DNA of 64,000 nucleotides from Clostridioides difficile (lineage in GTDB: Bacteria > Bacillota > Clostridia > Peptostreptococcales > Peptostreptococcaceae). Below the pieces are notes generated by a model. The model saw nothing but the letters and a program-made list of their open reading frames with translations. It searched no databases and was not told the DNA's origin. The stretch covers positions 62,001 through 126,000 of the forward strand of contig JABBZI010000006.1 of assembly GCA_012955965.1 (NCBI GenBank), given 5' to 3'. Position numbers and translations under genes: made by a program. This document shows, in pieces, positions 42,434 to 51,966 of the stretch; position 1 is the first letter of the stretch; each line of letters starts with the position of its first letter.

Positions 42434-42751
42434 AATTAAACCTCCTAAAGTTAAAATATAAATCTTTTATATTATTTTCTAATTATATGTATTTAGTATA
42501 AATATTTAATTTAATCATTTTATGTATTTCTAAGAGATTAGTAGTGCTTTAATCAATATTAGCACTAACTATTCCCTAAATCCACATTTAAAGACTAGTT
42601 AAATTTAAGTACTCTTTTTTTATTTCTCAATATATTTATAGAATTATTCTTAAAATATATTGAGAAATTTTATACTCTACTAAAATCTATTTTAGGTAAT
42701 ATATTTATATGTTCCTAATAAAACTAAATATATCATAAAATATATCGCTCT
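42434..42751. other. Intergenic region with two inverted repeats
   Basis: 318 AT-rich bases. One repeat pairs TAGTGCT (42542-42548) with AGCACTA (42561-42567); the second is a perfect 16-bp inverted repeat, annotated separately. No gene seen. Confidence 0.5.
42622..42668. repeat. Perfect 16-bp inverted repeat
   Basis: ATTTCTCAATATATTT (42622-42637) and its exact complement (42653-42668) with a 15-base loop. It follows the membrane-protein gene but has no T-run on the minus strand; on the plus strand TTTTAT follows, where no gene would use it. Confidence 0.55.
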
Positions 42752-43597
42752 TTAATTAAATTTTTTAAATGGACTTACCAAACTAAAAATATAAGATATT
42801 ATTAGAGTTACTCCCGAAAAAATAAGCCCTATAGCCATAAAGAAACTCACAAATATATTGTATTGAACTATCAGACTAGATATATTCAAATTATCAGGTC
42901 CAAGTAAGTATGTAATTAGACTTATCACAAAAATAACTATGATTATAAAACTCAAACCATTTAAGCTATTTTTTAAATCAGCACTACTAAGTGACATATG
43001 TGTAGATATAGAATACATTAGAAACATAAATACAAAATACTTCAATGAATATATACTAGGTGTTAACAACATTACTTTTATAAAATTAGAAATATCATCT
43101 ATAATAATGTGTATAAAACCATTTATATTGAAATTATTAATCATACTTACATATAATTTTAAATCTATATTTTGTGTCACTTTCGTATAACTATCTGGCA
43201 ACAATATATTAAAAAGTAAAATAATCATTATTGTTCCACCTATAATAGGTGCAATTCCTATAAAGAAATTTCCTATACTTTGATAAAGACTATCTTTTTT
43301 ATAACTATGGCTTACATATCCTAATATCCCATCATTTTTACTTTCTATTGGTCTGAAAAATTTAACTGAATTGATTTTATGCATAAAAATCAAACACATT
43401 ACCAAATGACTGAGTTCATGAATAAATGTTCCTATAGCTCCAGTTACAATAATTCCAGTTTTTCCAAAAGATGAAAATATAAATTTATTGTTTAGATTTT
43501 CTGTAATACTAAAAATCAGTCCAAAAACAATAAATATGCCTAAAAAACAAAAGATATTTATAATACTTATTTTTAAAATTTCAACTATATGAATCAT
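42752..43597 (-). CDS. Membrane protein with M50-like HExxH motif
   Basis: 281 residues, about seven membrane spans. The motif TFIHELSHLVMCLIF near residue 60 is the HExxH zinc site of M50-type intramembrane proteases, and the following segment (INSVKFFRP, GILGYVSHSY) is like that of uncharacterised M50-related membrane proteins. A second metal ligand motif (NxxPxxxxDG in M50) is not seen, so peptidase activity is uncertain. It lies next to the ACT-domain gene in the same direction. Function unknown. Confidence 0.65.
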   Translation of the reverse strand: MIHIVEILKISIINIFCFLGIFIVFGLIFSITENLNNKFIFSSFGKTGIIVTGAIGTFIHELSHLVMCLIFMHKINSVKFFRPIESKNDGILGYVSHSYKKDSLYQSIGNFFIGIAPIIGGTIMIILLFNILLPDSYTKVTQNIDLKLYVSMINNFNINGFIHIIIDDISNFIKVMLLTPSIYSLKYFVFMFLMYSISTHMSLSSADLKNSLNGLSFIIIVIFVISLITYLLGPDNLNISSLIVQYNIFVSFFMAIGLIFSGVTLIISYIFSLVSPFKKFN

Positions 43598-43626
43598 AAC
43601 TTAAAACCTTATGTAAGAGTATCTAA

Positions 43627-43998
43627 CTACTCTACTTCATATCCATTACAAATTAAAATTTTACAAGCATTTTCTATATCTTTTTCTTTTATTAAAATAT
43701 AATCTGTATCATATGTAGAAATTGCAAATATGCTTATTTTATTTTCTGCTAATAAGCCACTTAGTTTAGATAAAATTCCTATAAGTGAAAAATCTAAAGG
43801 TCCTAATATCTTAAGTATTCTCCACTCTTTTTCTGACTTAACCTCAAAAGGAATATTATTATTTGAACATACAACACTTAACTCGTCTTCAGTCTTAGTT
43901 ATAGAGTAAAAGTTTTCTGTATCTATCCATGTTGGTATTTTACTATCATTATTTAATCTACATACTGCATACTCTTCTGCAAATAATTTTAATTTCAT
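43627..43998 (-). CDS. ACT-domain protein
   Basis: 123 residues from the ATG at 43998, spaced correctly from GGAGGAGA; the longer frame to 44016 has that ribosome site inside it. Two ACT-like halves: an N-terminal part (LKLFAEEYAVCRLNND) and a C-terminal ACT_7-type domain (GPLDFSLIGILSKLSGLLAENKISIFAISTYDTDYILI). Such proteins sense amino acids. No enzyme domain is attached, and the ligand is not known. Confidence 0.8.
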   Translation of the reverse strand: MKLKLFAEEYAVCRLNNDSKIPTWIDTENFYSITKTEDELSVVCSNNNIPFEVKSEKEWRILKILGPLDFSLIGILSKLSGLLAENKISIFAISTYDTDYILIKEKDIENACKILICNGYEVE

Positions 43999-44150
43999 AA
44001 TGTACATCTCCTCCAAACTTATTTGTCTACTTAAGATTATACATTAAAAATTATATAAAATAAAACATATAAAGTAAAAAAGGTTCACTATAGTATCCTA
44101 TTTCTATAGCCAACCTTTAAAACTTAATTAAATTCTAATAAAAAGATATA

Positions 44151-44411
44151 TTATCTAGGTTCAATTATAAGTTTAATGGCTGTTTTCTTATCACCCTCGA
44201 TTTCTATATCAGTAAATGCGGGAATGCAAACTAAATCCATTCCACTAGGTGCAACAAATCCTCTTGCTATTGCAATTGATTTTATCGCTTGATTTAGAGC
44301 TCCAGCTCCTATAGCTTGTATTTCTGCAATACCTCGTTCTCTAAGTACTCCAGCCAAGGCTCCAGCTACAGAATTAGGATTTGATTTTGATGAAACTTTT
44401 AGTACTTCCAT
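44151..44411 (-). CDS. spoVS: Stage V sporulation protein S
   Basis: 86 residues, full length, with the highly conserved SpoVS/Alba-like sequence (LKVSSKSNPNSVAGALAGVLRERG, IQAIGAGALNQAIKSIAIARGFVAPSG). SpoVS affects septation and coat assembly in Bacillus sporulation and is present in many spore-formers. AAGGAGA ribosome site. Monocistronic. Confidence 0.95.
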   Translation of the reverse strand: MEVLKVSSKSNPNSVAGALAGVLRERGIAEIQAIGAGALNQAIKSIAIARGFVAPSGMDLVCIPAFTDIEIEGDKKTAIKLIIEPR

Positions 44412-44599
44412 TTCAACATCTCCTTGTTAATTTGTTAAAGTATCCATTACCTAAAGTACTAAATCACAATTGCCATTTACTAATTACAATCATCATTTAA
44501 AGTATACTTTTATAAAAATATACTTCTATAATTGTTTTAAGAAAACCTTTATTTTTTAAAACCATTTTATAATGAAAAAACTACAAATTTCTTTATATT

Positions 44600-45544
44600 C
44601 TATAAGCATTTTCCAATATTTCTAAATTTATTATATCTTTGAGTCATAATTTCTTCTTTATCCATATCTTTATAATGATTCAATCTTTCTAAAATATAAG
44701 CTTTTATTTCCTTTGAAACAGCAACTACATCTTTTTGTGCTCCTCCAAGAGGTTCTTTTATAATCTTATCTATTATTTTCAAATCATACAAATCATCACT
44801 TGTAAGTTTCATAACATTACAAGCTTCTTTAGCTTTAGAAGAATCTTTAAATAGGATACTAGAAAGACCTTCAGGTGAGATTACAGAATAAACTGAATGC
44901 TCTAACATACAAACATCATTACCTACTCCAATACCTAAAGCTCCTCCACTACCACCTTCGCCAATTACAAAAGTGATTACTGGTACAGAAAGTTTACTCA
45001 TTTCAAGTAAGTTTCTTGCAATGGCTTCTCCTTGCCCTCTTTCTTCTGCTTCTAAACCACAAAAAGCTCCTGATGTATCAATAAACGTTATTATTGGTCT
45101 ATTAAATTTCTCAGCTTGTTTCATAAGTCTTAATGCTTTTCTATATCCTTCTGGATGAGGCATTCCAAAATTTCTTTTTATATTTTCTTTTGTATCTCTT
45201 CCTTTTTGATGACCAACTATTGTAACATTAAATCTTCCTATCTGACCTATTCCTCCAACTATAGAAGGGTCATCTTTAAAAAGTCTATCTCCATGAAGCT
45301 CTAAAAAATTAGAACAAATGTGTTCTATGTATTCTAAAGTTGTAGGTCTTTTTATATCTCTACTTAACATTACTTTCTCATATGGTGATAGATGGGAAAA
45401 GGCATCTTCTTTAAGCTTTTCCAATTTTTCATTAAGTGAATTTATTTTATCACTTAAATCTATATTATTTGCCTCAGAAATAGTTATTAATTGTTTAATA
45501 TCATTTTCTAAAACCTTTATTTTTTCACTATTATTCTCAATCAA
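44600..45544 (-). CDS. accA: Acetyl-CoA carboxylase carboxyltransferase alpha subunit
   Basis: 314 residues from a TTG with GAGGAGGA upstream. Conserved AccA segments: YEKVMLSRDIKRPTTLEYI, FIDTSGAFCGLEAEERGQGEAIARNL and EGGSGGALGIGVGN. It forms the carboxyltransferase with AccD, moving CO2 from biotin to acetyl-CoA to make malonyl-CoA. Last gene of accBCDA. Confidence 0.95.
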   Translation of the reverse strand: MIENNSEKIKVLENDIKQLITISEANNIDLSDKINSLNEKLEKLKEDAFSHLSPYEKVMLSRDIKRPTTLEYIEHICSNFLELHGDRLFKDDPSIVGGIGQIGRFNVTIVGHQKGRDTKENIKRNFGMPHPEGYRKALRLMKQAEKFNRPIITFIDTSGAFCGLEAEERGQGEAIARNLLEMSKLSVPVITFVIGEGGSGGALGIGVGNDVCMLEHSVYSVISPEGLSSILFKDSSKAKEACNVMKLTSDDLYDLKIIDKIIKEPLGGAQKDVVAVSKEIKAYILERLNHYKDMDKEEIMTQRYNKFRNIGKCL

Positions 45545-45564
45545 AACAGTTCCTCCTTCATGCC

Positions 45565-46419
45565 CTATTTCTTGTGCATAGCAAGAATTTGATATAATAC
45601 TTCCTTCATTTTTCTTCTATCTACTATCATGTCAATAAAACCTTTTTCAAGTAAAAACTCAGAAGTTTGGAATCCTTCAGGAAGTTTCTGATTTATTGTT
45701 TGTTCTATTACTCTTGGTCCTGCAAAACCTATCAATGTATTTGGTTCAGAAATTATAATATCTCCAAGCATAGCAAAACTAGCAGTTACCCCTCCAGTAG
45801 TAGGGTCAGTTAGAACTGATATATATGGTAATGATTTTTCTTCAAGTTTAGAAAGTGCTTGAGAAGTCTTTGCCATCTGCATAAGAGATACCATCCCCTC
45901 TTGCATTCTAGCCCCACCTGAAGCAGAACAAATAATTATAGGTAAATTATTTTCAGCAGCATATTCTATTGAATAAGTTATTTTCTCTCCAACAATGGAA
46001 CCCATACTTCCCATCATAAAATCAGAATTCATTACACAAATAACTGTTTTAATTCCATTTAATCTTCCATAACCTGTGACAACAGCTTCTGACTCATTCG
46101 TTTTTTCCTTATAAGAGTCTACTTTTTCTTTGTATTTAGGAAAATTTAGTGGGTTTTGAAATTCTACATCAGAATTAAACTCCATAAAAGTTCCCTTATC
46201 AATCAATAAATTTATTCTTTTTCTTGCTCTTAAGCCATAATGTCTTGAACATTTTGGACATACAAATGAATTTTCTTCTATGTCCTTTCTAAATACATGA
46301 CTATTGCAACCTTTGCAATAAGTCCAAAATTTATCATCTACACTATTCTTTTTAAAGTTGTCATCCAAAGAAATCGTAACATACTTAGATTCTTTTGATG
46401 ATAAAAATTTTTTTATCAT
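45565..46419 (-). CDS. accD: Acetyl-CoA carboxylase carboxyltransferase beta subunit
   Basis: 284 residues. The N-terminal zinc ribbon has Cys35, Cys38, Cys54 and Cys57; the crotonase-type core carries CSASGGARMQEGMVSLMQMAK and the oxyanion region TGGVTASFAMLGD. Partner of AccA. Fourteen bases downstream of accC. Confidence 0.95.
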   Translation of the reverse strand: MIKKFLSSKESKYVTISLDDNFKKNSVDDKFWTYCKGCNSHVFRKDIEENSFVCPKCSRHYGLRARKRINLLIDKGTFMEFNSDVEFQNPLNFPKYKEKVDSYKEKTNESEAVVTGYGRLNGIKTVICVMNSDFMMGSMGSIVGEKITYSIEYAAENNLPIIICSASGGARMQEGMVSLMQMAKTSQALSKLEEKSLPYISVLTDPTTGGVTASFAMLGDIIISEPNTLIGFAGPRVIEQTINQKLPEGFQTSEFLLEKGFIDMIVDRRKMKEVLYQILAMHKK

Positions 46420-46433
46420 AATCTATTTACTCC

Positions 46434-47795
46434 TTATAATGTAGCAAATTCTTTCTTCATAAAGACATCTTCTATAAATTTGGTATGATGAGTATCTTCT
46501 CTAAACTCTTCACTTGTTACAAGTGCCTTTTGGAATTCTACATTTGTATTAATACCTTCTACAATAATTTCGTCTAGAGCTCTATACATTCTATTTATAC
46601 ATTCTTCTCTAGTCTCAGCCCAACATATTAATTTACCTATCATAGAATCATATAAAGGTGGTATAGTATATCCTGCATATACAAAAGTATCAAATCTAAC
46701 ACCAAAACCTCCAGGTAAATTTAACGATTCTATCTTACCTGGTGATGGAGCAAAATTATTTGATGAATCTTCAGCATTTATTCTACACTCAATAGCATGA
46801 CCTCTAAAAGTAATATCTTCTTGCTTAAAAGGAATTTCTTCCCCATTAGCTATAGATATTTGAAGTTTTATAAGGTCAAGACTTGTTACCATCTCTGTAA
46901 CTGGATGTTCAACTTGTATTCTCGTATTCATCTCTATAAAATAAAAGTTTTTATCTTTGTCAACTATAAACTCAATAGTACCAGCACCGATATAACCTAC
47001 ACCTTTTACTATATCTACTGCGATTTTATGAAGTTTTTGTCTTTCTTCATATGAAAGGTATGGACTTAAAGATTCTTCTATTACTTTTTGATTTCTTCTT
47101 TGCATAGAACAATCTCTATCACCCAAATGTATTGCATTTGAATGTTTATCTCCAAATACTTGTACTTCTATATGTCTAGGATTTTCTACGAATTTTTCCA
47201 TATATAAATCACTATTAGAAAATGCTGCTAGAGCTTCTGAGCTTGCCATATCAAAATTCGAAAAAAGTTCTTCTTCTTTTCTAACGATTCTCATCCCTTT
47301 TCCACCGCCTCCACTTGAGGCTTTTATCATAACAGGGTAGCCAATTTCTCTTGCAACTTCTAAAGCTTCTTCCTTAGTTTTTAAAACAGATTCTGAACCA
47401 GGAACAACAGGGATATTTAATTCCATCATAGTTTCTCTTGCTCTAGATTTATCTCCCATCAAAATCATTTGTTCTCTTGTTGGACCTATAAAAATAATAT
47501 TATTCTCTTCACATTGTTTTGCAAATTCAGGATTCTCTGATAAAAAGCCAAAGCCTGGATGAATAGCATCACATTTTAATTTAAGAGCAAGGTATATTAT
47601 ATTTTCTATGTTATTGTAACTCTTGCTTATATTGTTTGGCCCTATACAAATAGATTCATCAGCTATATATCTATGAAAACAATCTTTATCTATCTCAGAA
47701 TAGATAGCAACAGTCTTTATACCTAGTTCTTTACATGTTCTGATGATTCTAACTGCTATATCGCCTCTATTTGCAACTAGTATTTTTTTTATCAA
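46434..47795 (-). CDS. accC: Biotin carboxylase subunit
   Basis: 453 residues with the ATP-grasp fold: KILVANRGDIAVRIIRTC, the glycine-rich loop KASSGGGGKGMRIV, EVQVFGDKHSNAIHLGDRDCSMQRRNQKV and FIEMNTRIQVEHPVTE. It carboxylates the biotin on AccB using ATP and bicarbonate. In line with accB (15 bases) and accD. Confidence 0.96.
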   Translation of the reverse strand: MIKKILVANRGDIAVRIIRTCKELGIKTVAIYSEIDKDCFHRYIADESICIGPNNISKSYNNIENIIYLALKLKCDAIHPGFGFLSENPEFAKQCEENNIIFIGPTREQMILMGDKSRARETMMELNIPVVPGSESVLKTKEEALEVAREIGYPVMIKASSGGGGKGMRIVRKEEELFSNFDMASSEALAAFSNSDLYMEKFVENPRHIEVQVFGDKHSNAIHLGDRDCSMQRRNQKVIEESLSPYLSYEERQKLHKIAVDIVKGVGYIGAGTIEFIVDKDKNFYFIEMNTRIQVEHPVTEMVTSLDLIKLQISIANGEEIPFKQEDITFRGHAIECRINAEDSSNNFAPSPGKIESLNLPGGFGVRFDTFVYAGYTIPPLYDSMIGKLICWAETREECINRMYRALDEIIVEGINTNVEFQKALVTSEEFREDTHHTKFIEDVFMKKEFATL

Positions 47796-47810
47796 CTTAA
47801 ATACCTCCTA

Positions 47811-48263
47811 CTACAATGGTTTTATCTTAAATAAAGGTTGATTATATTCTACTAGTTCTTCATTATCAACTAATACTTCAATTATTTCACCTTTAATTTC
47901 ACTTGTTATCTCATTCATAAGCTTCATTGCTTCTAATATACATAAAGTATCGCCCTCTTCAACTACATTGCCAACTTTGACAAAGCTATCTGCATCTGGA
48001 CTTGGAGAACCATAGAATGTCCCCATCAAAGGAGCTACTACTACTGATAGATTCTCATTAGATACGACAGGTATATCGTTTACAACTGGCTTTTCTAAAG
48101 AAAGATCCACTACTGATTCTTGTTGTACGCTTAAAACAGGTGAACTTGTAGCTTGAGCTTTTTTAGATACTTCTAATTTTAAATCGCTATTTTCAAGTTT
48201 TACATATTCTAAGTTAGTTGAGTCTATAACCTTTAATAATTCCTTAATTTCATTGATGTTCAT
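47811..48263 (-). CDS. accB: Biotin carboxyl carrier protein
   Basis: 150 residues. The C-terminal biotinyl domain has the biotinylated Lys114 in EAMKLMNE, preceded by a Ser/Val/Pro-rich flexible linker and an N-terminal helix typical of BCCP. First gene of the accBCDA operon, directly behind a FapR-like operator, so fatty-acid synthesis should be regulated by malonyl-CoA. Confidence 0.95.
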   Translation of the reverse strand: MNINEIKELLKVIDSTNLEYVKLENSDLKLEVSKKAQATSSPVLSVQQESVVDLSLEKPVVNDIPVVSNENLSVVVAPLMGTFYGSPSPDADSFVKVGNVVEEGDTLCILEAMKLMNEITSEIKGEIIEVLVDNEELVEYNQPLFKIKPL

Positions 48264-48280
48264 GTTGTTACCCCCTTGTA

Positions 48281-48304
48281 TTATTACCTGGTGCTAATAT
48301 TATA
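48281..48304 (-). promoter_or_regulatory. FapR-like operator and -10 box of the acc operon
   Basis: On the minus strand, TATAAT (48304-48299) is followed immediately by TTAGCACCAGGTAATAA (48297-48281), close to the FapR consensus TTAGTACCTRRTACTAA. The site lies over the expected transcription start, which suits repression lifted by malonyl-CoA. No fapR gene is in the window. Confidence 0.65.
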
Positions 48305-48532
48305 TCACAAAAAACAAATTTATAAAAGAAAAAGTGCTGACTAGAGAATCAACACATCAATATATATTTTAATTTTAGATTAACAACAAGTAACTTATAT
48401 TTGTTTTAATTTTCCATTATTAATATAGATTATAAGTATAAAATGAATAAAATTCAATATTTTTTGCAAAATACAAGAAAATAGAAATTAATACCTCGGG
48501 GATTTTTAAGACAAATACCAATATTATGCAAT

Positions 48533-48979
48533 TTAGACTTCGCTTTCTTTCAAATCAGTATCATTTTCTTTATCCTTACATAGAATATACTTTAACTTAG
48601 TTATTAAAATATCACTATATAGGTTAAAAGTTATTAAAATTGCAGGAATTATAAAATAAACTCTAGCACCTATAAATCCAAAAACTACTGTAATGAATAT
48701 TAATCTTTTATTTAAAGTAAAAAAAGGTATATTAAAGATACTTTTATCGGATGCTTTTGGAGTATAAGAACATATAATTCCAAAGATAACAGTTAACATA
48801 CAAAGTGGGAGTAATGTATAACTTGAAATTATTCCTAAAAAACCTATACTTTCAAAGTATTTACTAGCACTATTTGTATAAACAAACATGTATCCATTTA
48901 AGTAAGCGCATATACACGATATAATGCCAAAAGTTCCTCCTAAGGATTGAGTGTACCAATTAAAAAATTTAGATTCCAT
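48533..48979 (-). CDS. Four-span membrane protein of unknown function
   Basis: 148 residues, hydrophobic, with spans around residues 15-35, 45-68, 90-105 and 108-125, and an acidic C-terminal tail. The last span region (ARVYFIIPAILITFNLY) is like small uncharacterised Firmicute membrane proteins. It starts after an AGGCGAGG-like ribosome site and stands alone. Not recognised. Confidence 0.6.
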   Translation of the reverse strand: MESKFFNWYTQSLGGTFGIISCICAYLNGYMFVYTNSASKYFESIGFLGIISSYTLLPLCMLTVIFGIICSYTPKASDKSIFNIPFFTLNKRLIFITVVFGFIGARVYFIIPAILITFNLYSDILITKLKYILCKDKENDTDLKESEV

Positions 48980-49250
48980 ATACCTCGCCTCCTATAACTG
49001 TATATATAATGATATGCGCTTAAATAATGAAATATATCTTTATATGCTTATGAATAAATTTTTGTTAATTTCATTAATTTATGTTTAAGAAATTTGAAGT
49101 ATAGTGTAGTATATATTAATGTAGATAAAGTTTTATGTTACTCAATTAATTTATCTTATTATGGATTTAACACAGGTCTAAAAATTATTATAGGGTTTTA
49201 TATTTTTGTTGAGCTGAAAAATTTATTATAAATGAAGGGATGTTTTTGCT

Positions 49251-49529
49251 TTGGTAGATACATTAGAATTTGGTCTCAAAATTTTATTTTTTATATTGTC
49301 GATTATTTGGATGGGTAAAATAATGATTTTAAGAACTGATAAACAAATAGTAATCAATCCTTTGCTTATTGGTATATCTGCAGTCCTTGTGATGTTGCAT
49401 ACCTCACAAAGTAACATTGAATTTTTTGGACTAGATGTCCAGTATATAAGAATAGTTTTATATATCATATATTCATTAATAATTTTAATAGGAATATGGG
49501 CTACTAACAGAAGAAATGGTATTTTCTAG
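49251..49529 (+). CDS. Small three-span membrane protein
   Basis: 92 residues from a TTG ten bases after AAGGGA. Three hydrophobic segments (ILFFILSIIWMGKIMIL, NPLLIGISAVLVMLH, IVLYIIYSLIILIGIW) and a short basic end. A strong terminator follows, supporting expression. Family not recognised. Confidence 0.55.
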   Translation: MVDTLEFGLKILFFILSIIWMGKIMILRTDKQIVINPLLIGISAVLVMLHTSQSNIEFFGLDVQYIRIVLYIIYSLIILIGIWATNRRNGIF

Positions 49530-49552
49530 ATAATCTATTTTAATAGATATCT

Positions 49553-49607
49553 AAAGGTTGCTAGTAACAAAGTGCTAATAATAGTACTCTGTTACCAGCA
49601 ACCTTTA
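49553..49607. terminator. Bidirectional terminator
   Basis: AAAGGTTGCTAGTAAC (49553-49568) pairs with GTTACCAGCAACCTTT (49591-49606), one mismatch, between convergent genes. Confidence 0.8.
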
Positions 49608-49674
49608 TTTTAATTATACATTTTAATTATACATTTTAATTGAAAATTAAATTATTGAGTAAATTGACATATAC

Positions 49675-50406
49675 TTATTTTACGTTGATAGTGATTAGAA
49701 CTTCTTGAGATGTATTTAAATCATTTTTGTCACTTAGTACAACTTTTACTACTGCCTGACCCGTTTTATTACCTTTAACAATCATACCTTCATATGAAAC
49801 TACATTTTTATCACTTACAGATATTACAAAATCTAAATCCTTTGGAAGACTATCAGTAACTTCCCAATACTTATAATAGCTATCAATTTTCTTTGTAATT
49901 ATTTTTCTCAAATCAATACTTTCACCTTTCGCTATATCAACATTATGGTATTTAGAATCCAGTTTATATTGATTATCTTTTGTATCAATAAAATTCAAAT
50001 CACAATTCACATCCACACCATTATCAGAAAGAGAATTTACTACACCATCATCAACCAAATAATTATTTGCTAGGTTGATTGAATCCATATCCTTTAGACT
50101 TAAAGCTTCTTTAGGAACTTCTTTTATATTATTGTTCCAAAAAATAAAATTATCTACGTTTTCAAGATATGATATTCCTTTTAAATTTGAAATATTTTCG
50201 CCAGTTGCATAAAATTCTCCATCTAAAGCTTTTATATTACTTATAGTCATCTCATCGGGGTTTATATATCGTTTTACAACTGCTCTCAGATTGGCATCAG
50301 GAAAAATATTTTTAAGTTGATTGTCACTTAGAACATTATCATTTGAATTTATTGGACTTAAAGCCGCCGCAGAAATAAGAAATGGTATTAAATTAGCTAA
50401 ATTCAT
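49675..50406 (-). CDS. Leucine-rich, Ig-like repeat surface protein (short)
   Basis: 243 residues from the ATG at 50406, which follows GGGAGGG; the upstream frame to 50421 contains that ribosome site. A weak hydrophobic leader (LANLIPFLISAAALS) may be a signal peptide. Residues about 30-130 look like a degenerate internalin-type leucine-rich segment (FPDANLRAVVKRYI, ISNLKGISYLENVDNFIFWNNN, LKDMDSINLANNYL). The C-terminal 80 residues resemble a bacterial Ig-like domain (GNKTGQAVVKVVLSDKND). No sorting signal or CWB2 module is visible, so attachment is unclear. Confidence 0.65.
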   Translation of the reverse strand: MNLANLIPFLISAAALSPINSNDNVLSDNQLKNIFPDANLRAVVKRYINPDEMTISNIKALDGEFYATGENISNLKGISYLENVDNFIFWNNNIKEVPKEALSLKDMDSINLANNYLVDDGVVNSLSDNGVDVNCDLNFIDTKDNQYKLDSKYHNVDIAKGESIDLRKIITKKIDSYYKYWEVTDSLPKDLDFVISVSDKNVVSYEGMIVKGNKTGQAVVKVVLSDKNDLNTSQEVLITINVK

Positions 50407-50550
50407 AGTACCCTCCCACATAAATTTTTTTTATATAGTAATTTAATTTCTATGAGAGGGTTCTGTTTCCTTGTTATATATGCCTACTTTCGTACACTTT
50501 ATTAATATAAATTAAAATAAATTTCTACTATTAAACTTATAAACATATTG

Positions 50551-51195
50551 CTAGTTACGTTTTTTAGCCTCACATCTAAATATTCGCATACCTTGTGACA
50601 TAAATTTGTCCTCATACTCTGTTGTAACATTATTTTCATACTCACTATTTCCTAAATCAAGAGAAATATTCTTCAATAGCCAATTATTTGCAGCAATTTC
50701 ATTTAAACTAAACTCGAATAATTTTTCATTATCTGTTTTAAAGTGAATTTCGCCATTATCTTCCAAAACCTTATTGTACATTTCTAAAAATCCAGAATGA
50801 GTGAGCCTTCTCTTACTCCATCTATTTTTAGGCCATGGGTCACAGAAATTTATATAAATTCTTGATAATTCTTTAGCTTCAAAGTAATCTAAAATATTGC
50901 TTACATCTCCCCATAAAAATAATATATTATTTAAATTAGAAGTATCAGCCTTTTCAACAGCTTTCAAAAGAACTTCTTCTTTAAGCTCTATAGCAATATA
51001 ATTTATGTCAGGATTCTGTCTAGCTAAAGTTGTTATAAACTTGCCTCTACCAGTGCCAAATTCCACATGTATTGGGTTATCATTTCCAAACTTTAAATTC
51101 CATTTACCTTTTAATTCCTCTATATCATCTCTTAAAACGTATTTTGTATAACTTAAAAGTTTTTCATCTGCACCTTTTTTTCGTCTTCTTCTCAC
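50551..51195 (-). CDS. trmB: tRNA (guanine-N7)-methyltransferase
   Basis: 214 residues from the GTG at 51195 after AAGGAGAG; the frame continues upstream but without a ribosome site. Conserved TrmB signatures: VEFGTGRGKFITTLA (SAM binding), YINFCDPWPKNRWSKRRLTH and FKTDNEKLFEFSL. It methylates G46 of tRNA. Monocistronic. Confidence 0.95.
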   Translation of the reverse strand: MRRRRKKGADEKLLSYTKYVLRDDIEELKGKWNLKFGNDNPIHVEFGTGRGKFITTLARQNPDINYIAIELKEEVLLKAVEKADTSNLNNILFLWGDVSNILDYFEAKELSRIYINFCDPWPKNRWSKRRLTHSGFLEMYNKVLEDNGEIHFKTDNEKLFEFSLNEIAANNWLLKNISLDLGNSEYENNVTTEYEDKFMSQGMRIFRCEAKKRN

Positions 51196-51267
51196 AATAA
51201 CTCTCCTTATATATAAAAAATTAATAAAATACATTTTTTATTATACATTATCTAAGCAAAAAATAAA

Positions 51268-51313
51268 AAGAACTCTCTTCAAATAGAAATTTATTTCTAT
51301 AAAGAAAGCTCTT
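51268..51313 (-). terminator. Terminator of the HesB-like gene
   Basis: Long imperfect stem of AAGAGCTTTCTTTATAGAAAT and its partner, with TTTTTATTTTTT after it on the minus strand. Confidence 0.7.
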
Positions 51314-51333
51314 AATCTGCTAAAAAATTAATC

Positions 51334-51654
51334 TTAGTGGCACCCTGAACAACCAGAGCATCCTCCTCCACCTTGATCTTTCATATTTTCAGGAATAACT
51401 CTAAATCCAAATCCTGTATCTTCTATTATTATATCTCCATACTGACTATATTCATCAGAGTTCATTACAAATTGTAATTCTCCAACTTCATAAGTTAAGT
51501 CATCTTCTTTTTTCTCATCTAAAGCTAATCCAAAAGAAGGACCTCCACAACCAACACCTGCAAAGTATACTCTTATATTATTAGGTTTATCTTGATTGTC
51601 TTTTAAGATACTTTTTAAAGTATCAATAGCTGTTTCTGGTAAAGTAATTTTCAT
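51334..51654 (-). CDS. HesB/IscA-like protein with Cys-rich tail
   Basis: 106 residues from the ATG at 51654, correctly spaced from AAAGGGA; an upstream ATG at 51672 precedes that ribosome site. The fold is HesB-like (MKITLPETAIDTLKSIL, VYFAGVGCGGPSFGLALDE, FRVIP), with the GCGGPSFGLALDE segment seen in the HesB-like group that includes selenoproteins in some anaerobes; here an ordinary Cys (TGC) is encoded. The C-terminus GGGGCSGCSGCH is a compact metal-binding tail. A role in iron-sulfur or other metal handling is likely but not shown. Confidence 0.78.
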   Translation of the reverse strand: MKITLPETAIDTLKSILKDNQDKPNNIRVYFAGVGCGGPSFGLALDEKKEDDLTYEVGELQFVMNSDEYSQYGDIIIEDTGFGFRVIPENMKDQGGGGCSGCSGCH

Positions 51655-51966
51655 TAAATCATTCCCTTTCAAATATTTTATTAAAACAATATCTATTATA
51701 TACCCATATAAGGTACATAATCAATTAGTTTTTGCATATTTTACTAAAACTTCTGCCAAATATTACTTAAAGCTTTAAAATATTTCATATGATATTTTAT
51801 TTCCTTAAGTAAATACCCTATTGTATGCTTAGTAAACAAATAAAACTTTTGCTAATAATACAATGCTTTTATTTGTTGTCTTAATATTATAACACATTTG
51901 ATAATGACCAATTCATATATGCAAAATTTATATATTTGAAAGCTTATCTATTCAAAAACGTTGTGG
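51655..51966. other. Intergenic region with one copy of a dispersed repeat
   Basis: 312 AT-rich bases. Positions 51881-51905 match 52650-52674 with few differences (see repeat entry). No gene seen. Confidence 0.5.

Noticed and set aside
42752-43597. SpoIVFB/RseP-type site-2 protease
   Set aside because: HELSH is present, but the second ligand motif and a PDZ or CBS domain are not seen, so only a motif-level call is made.
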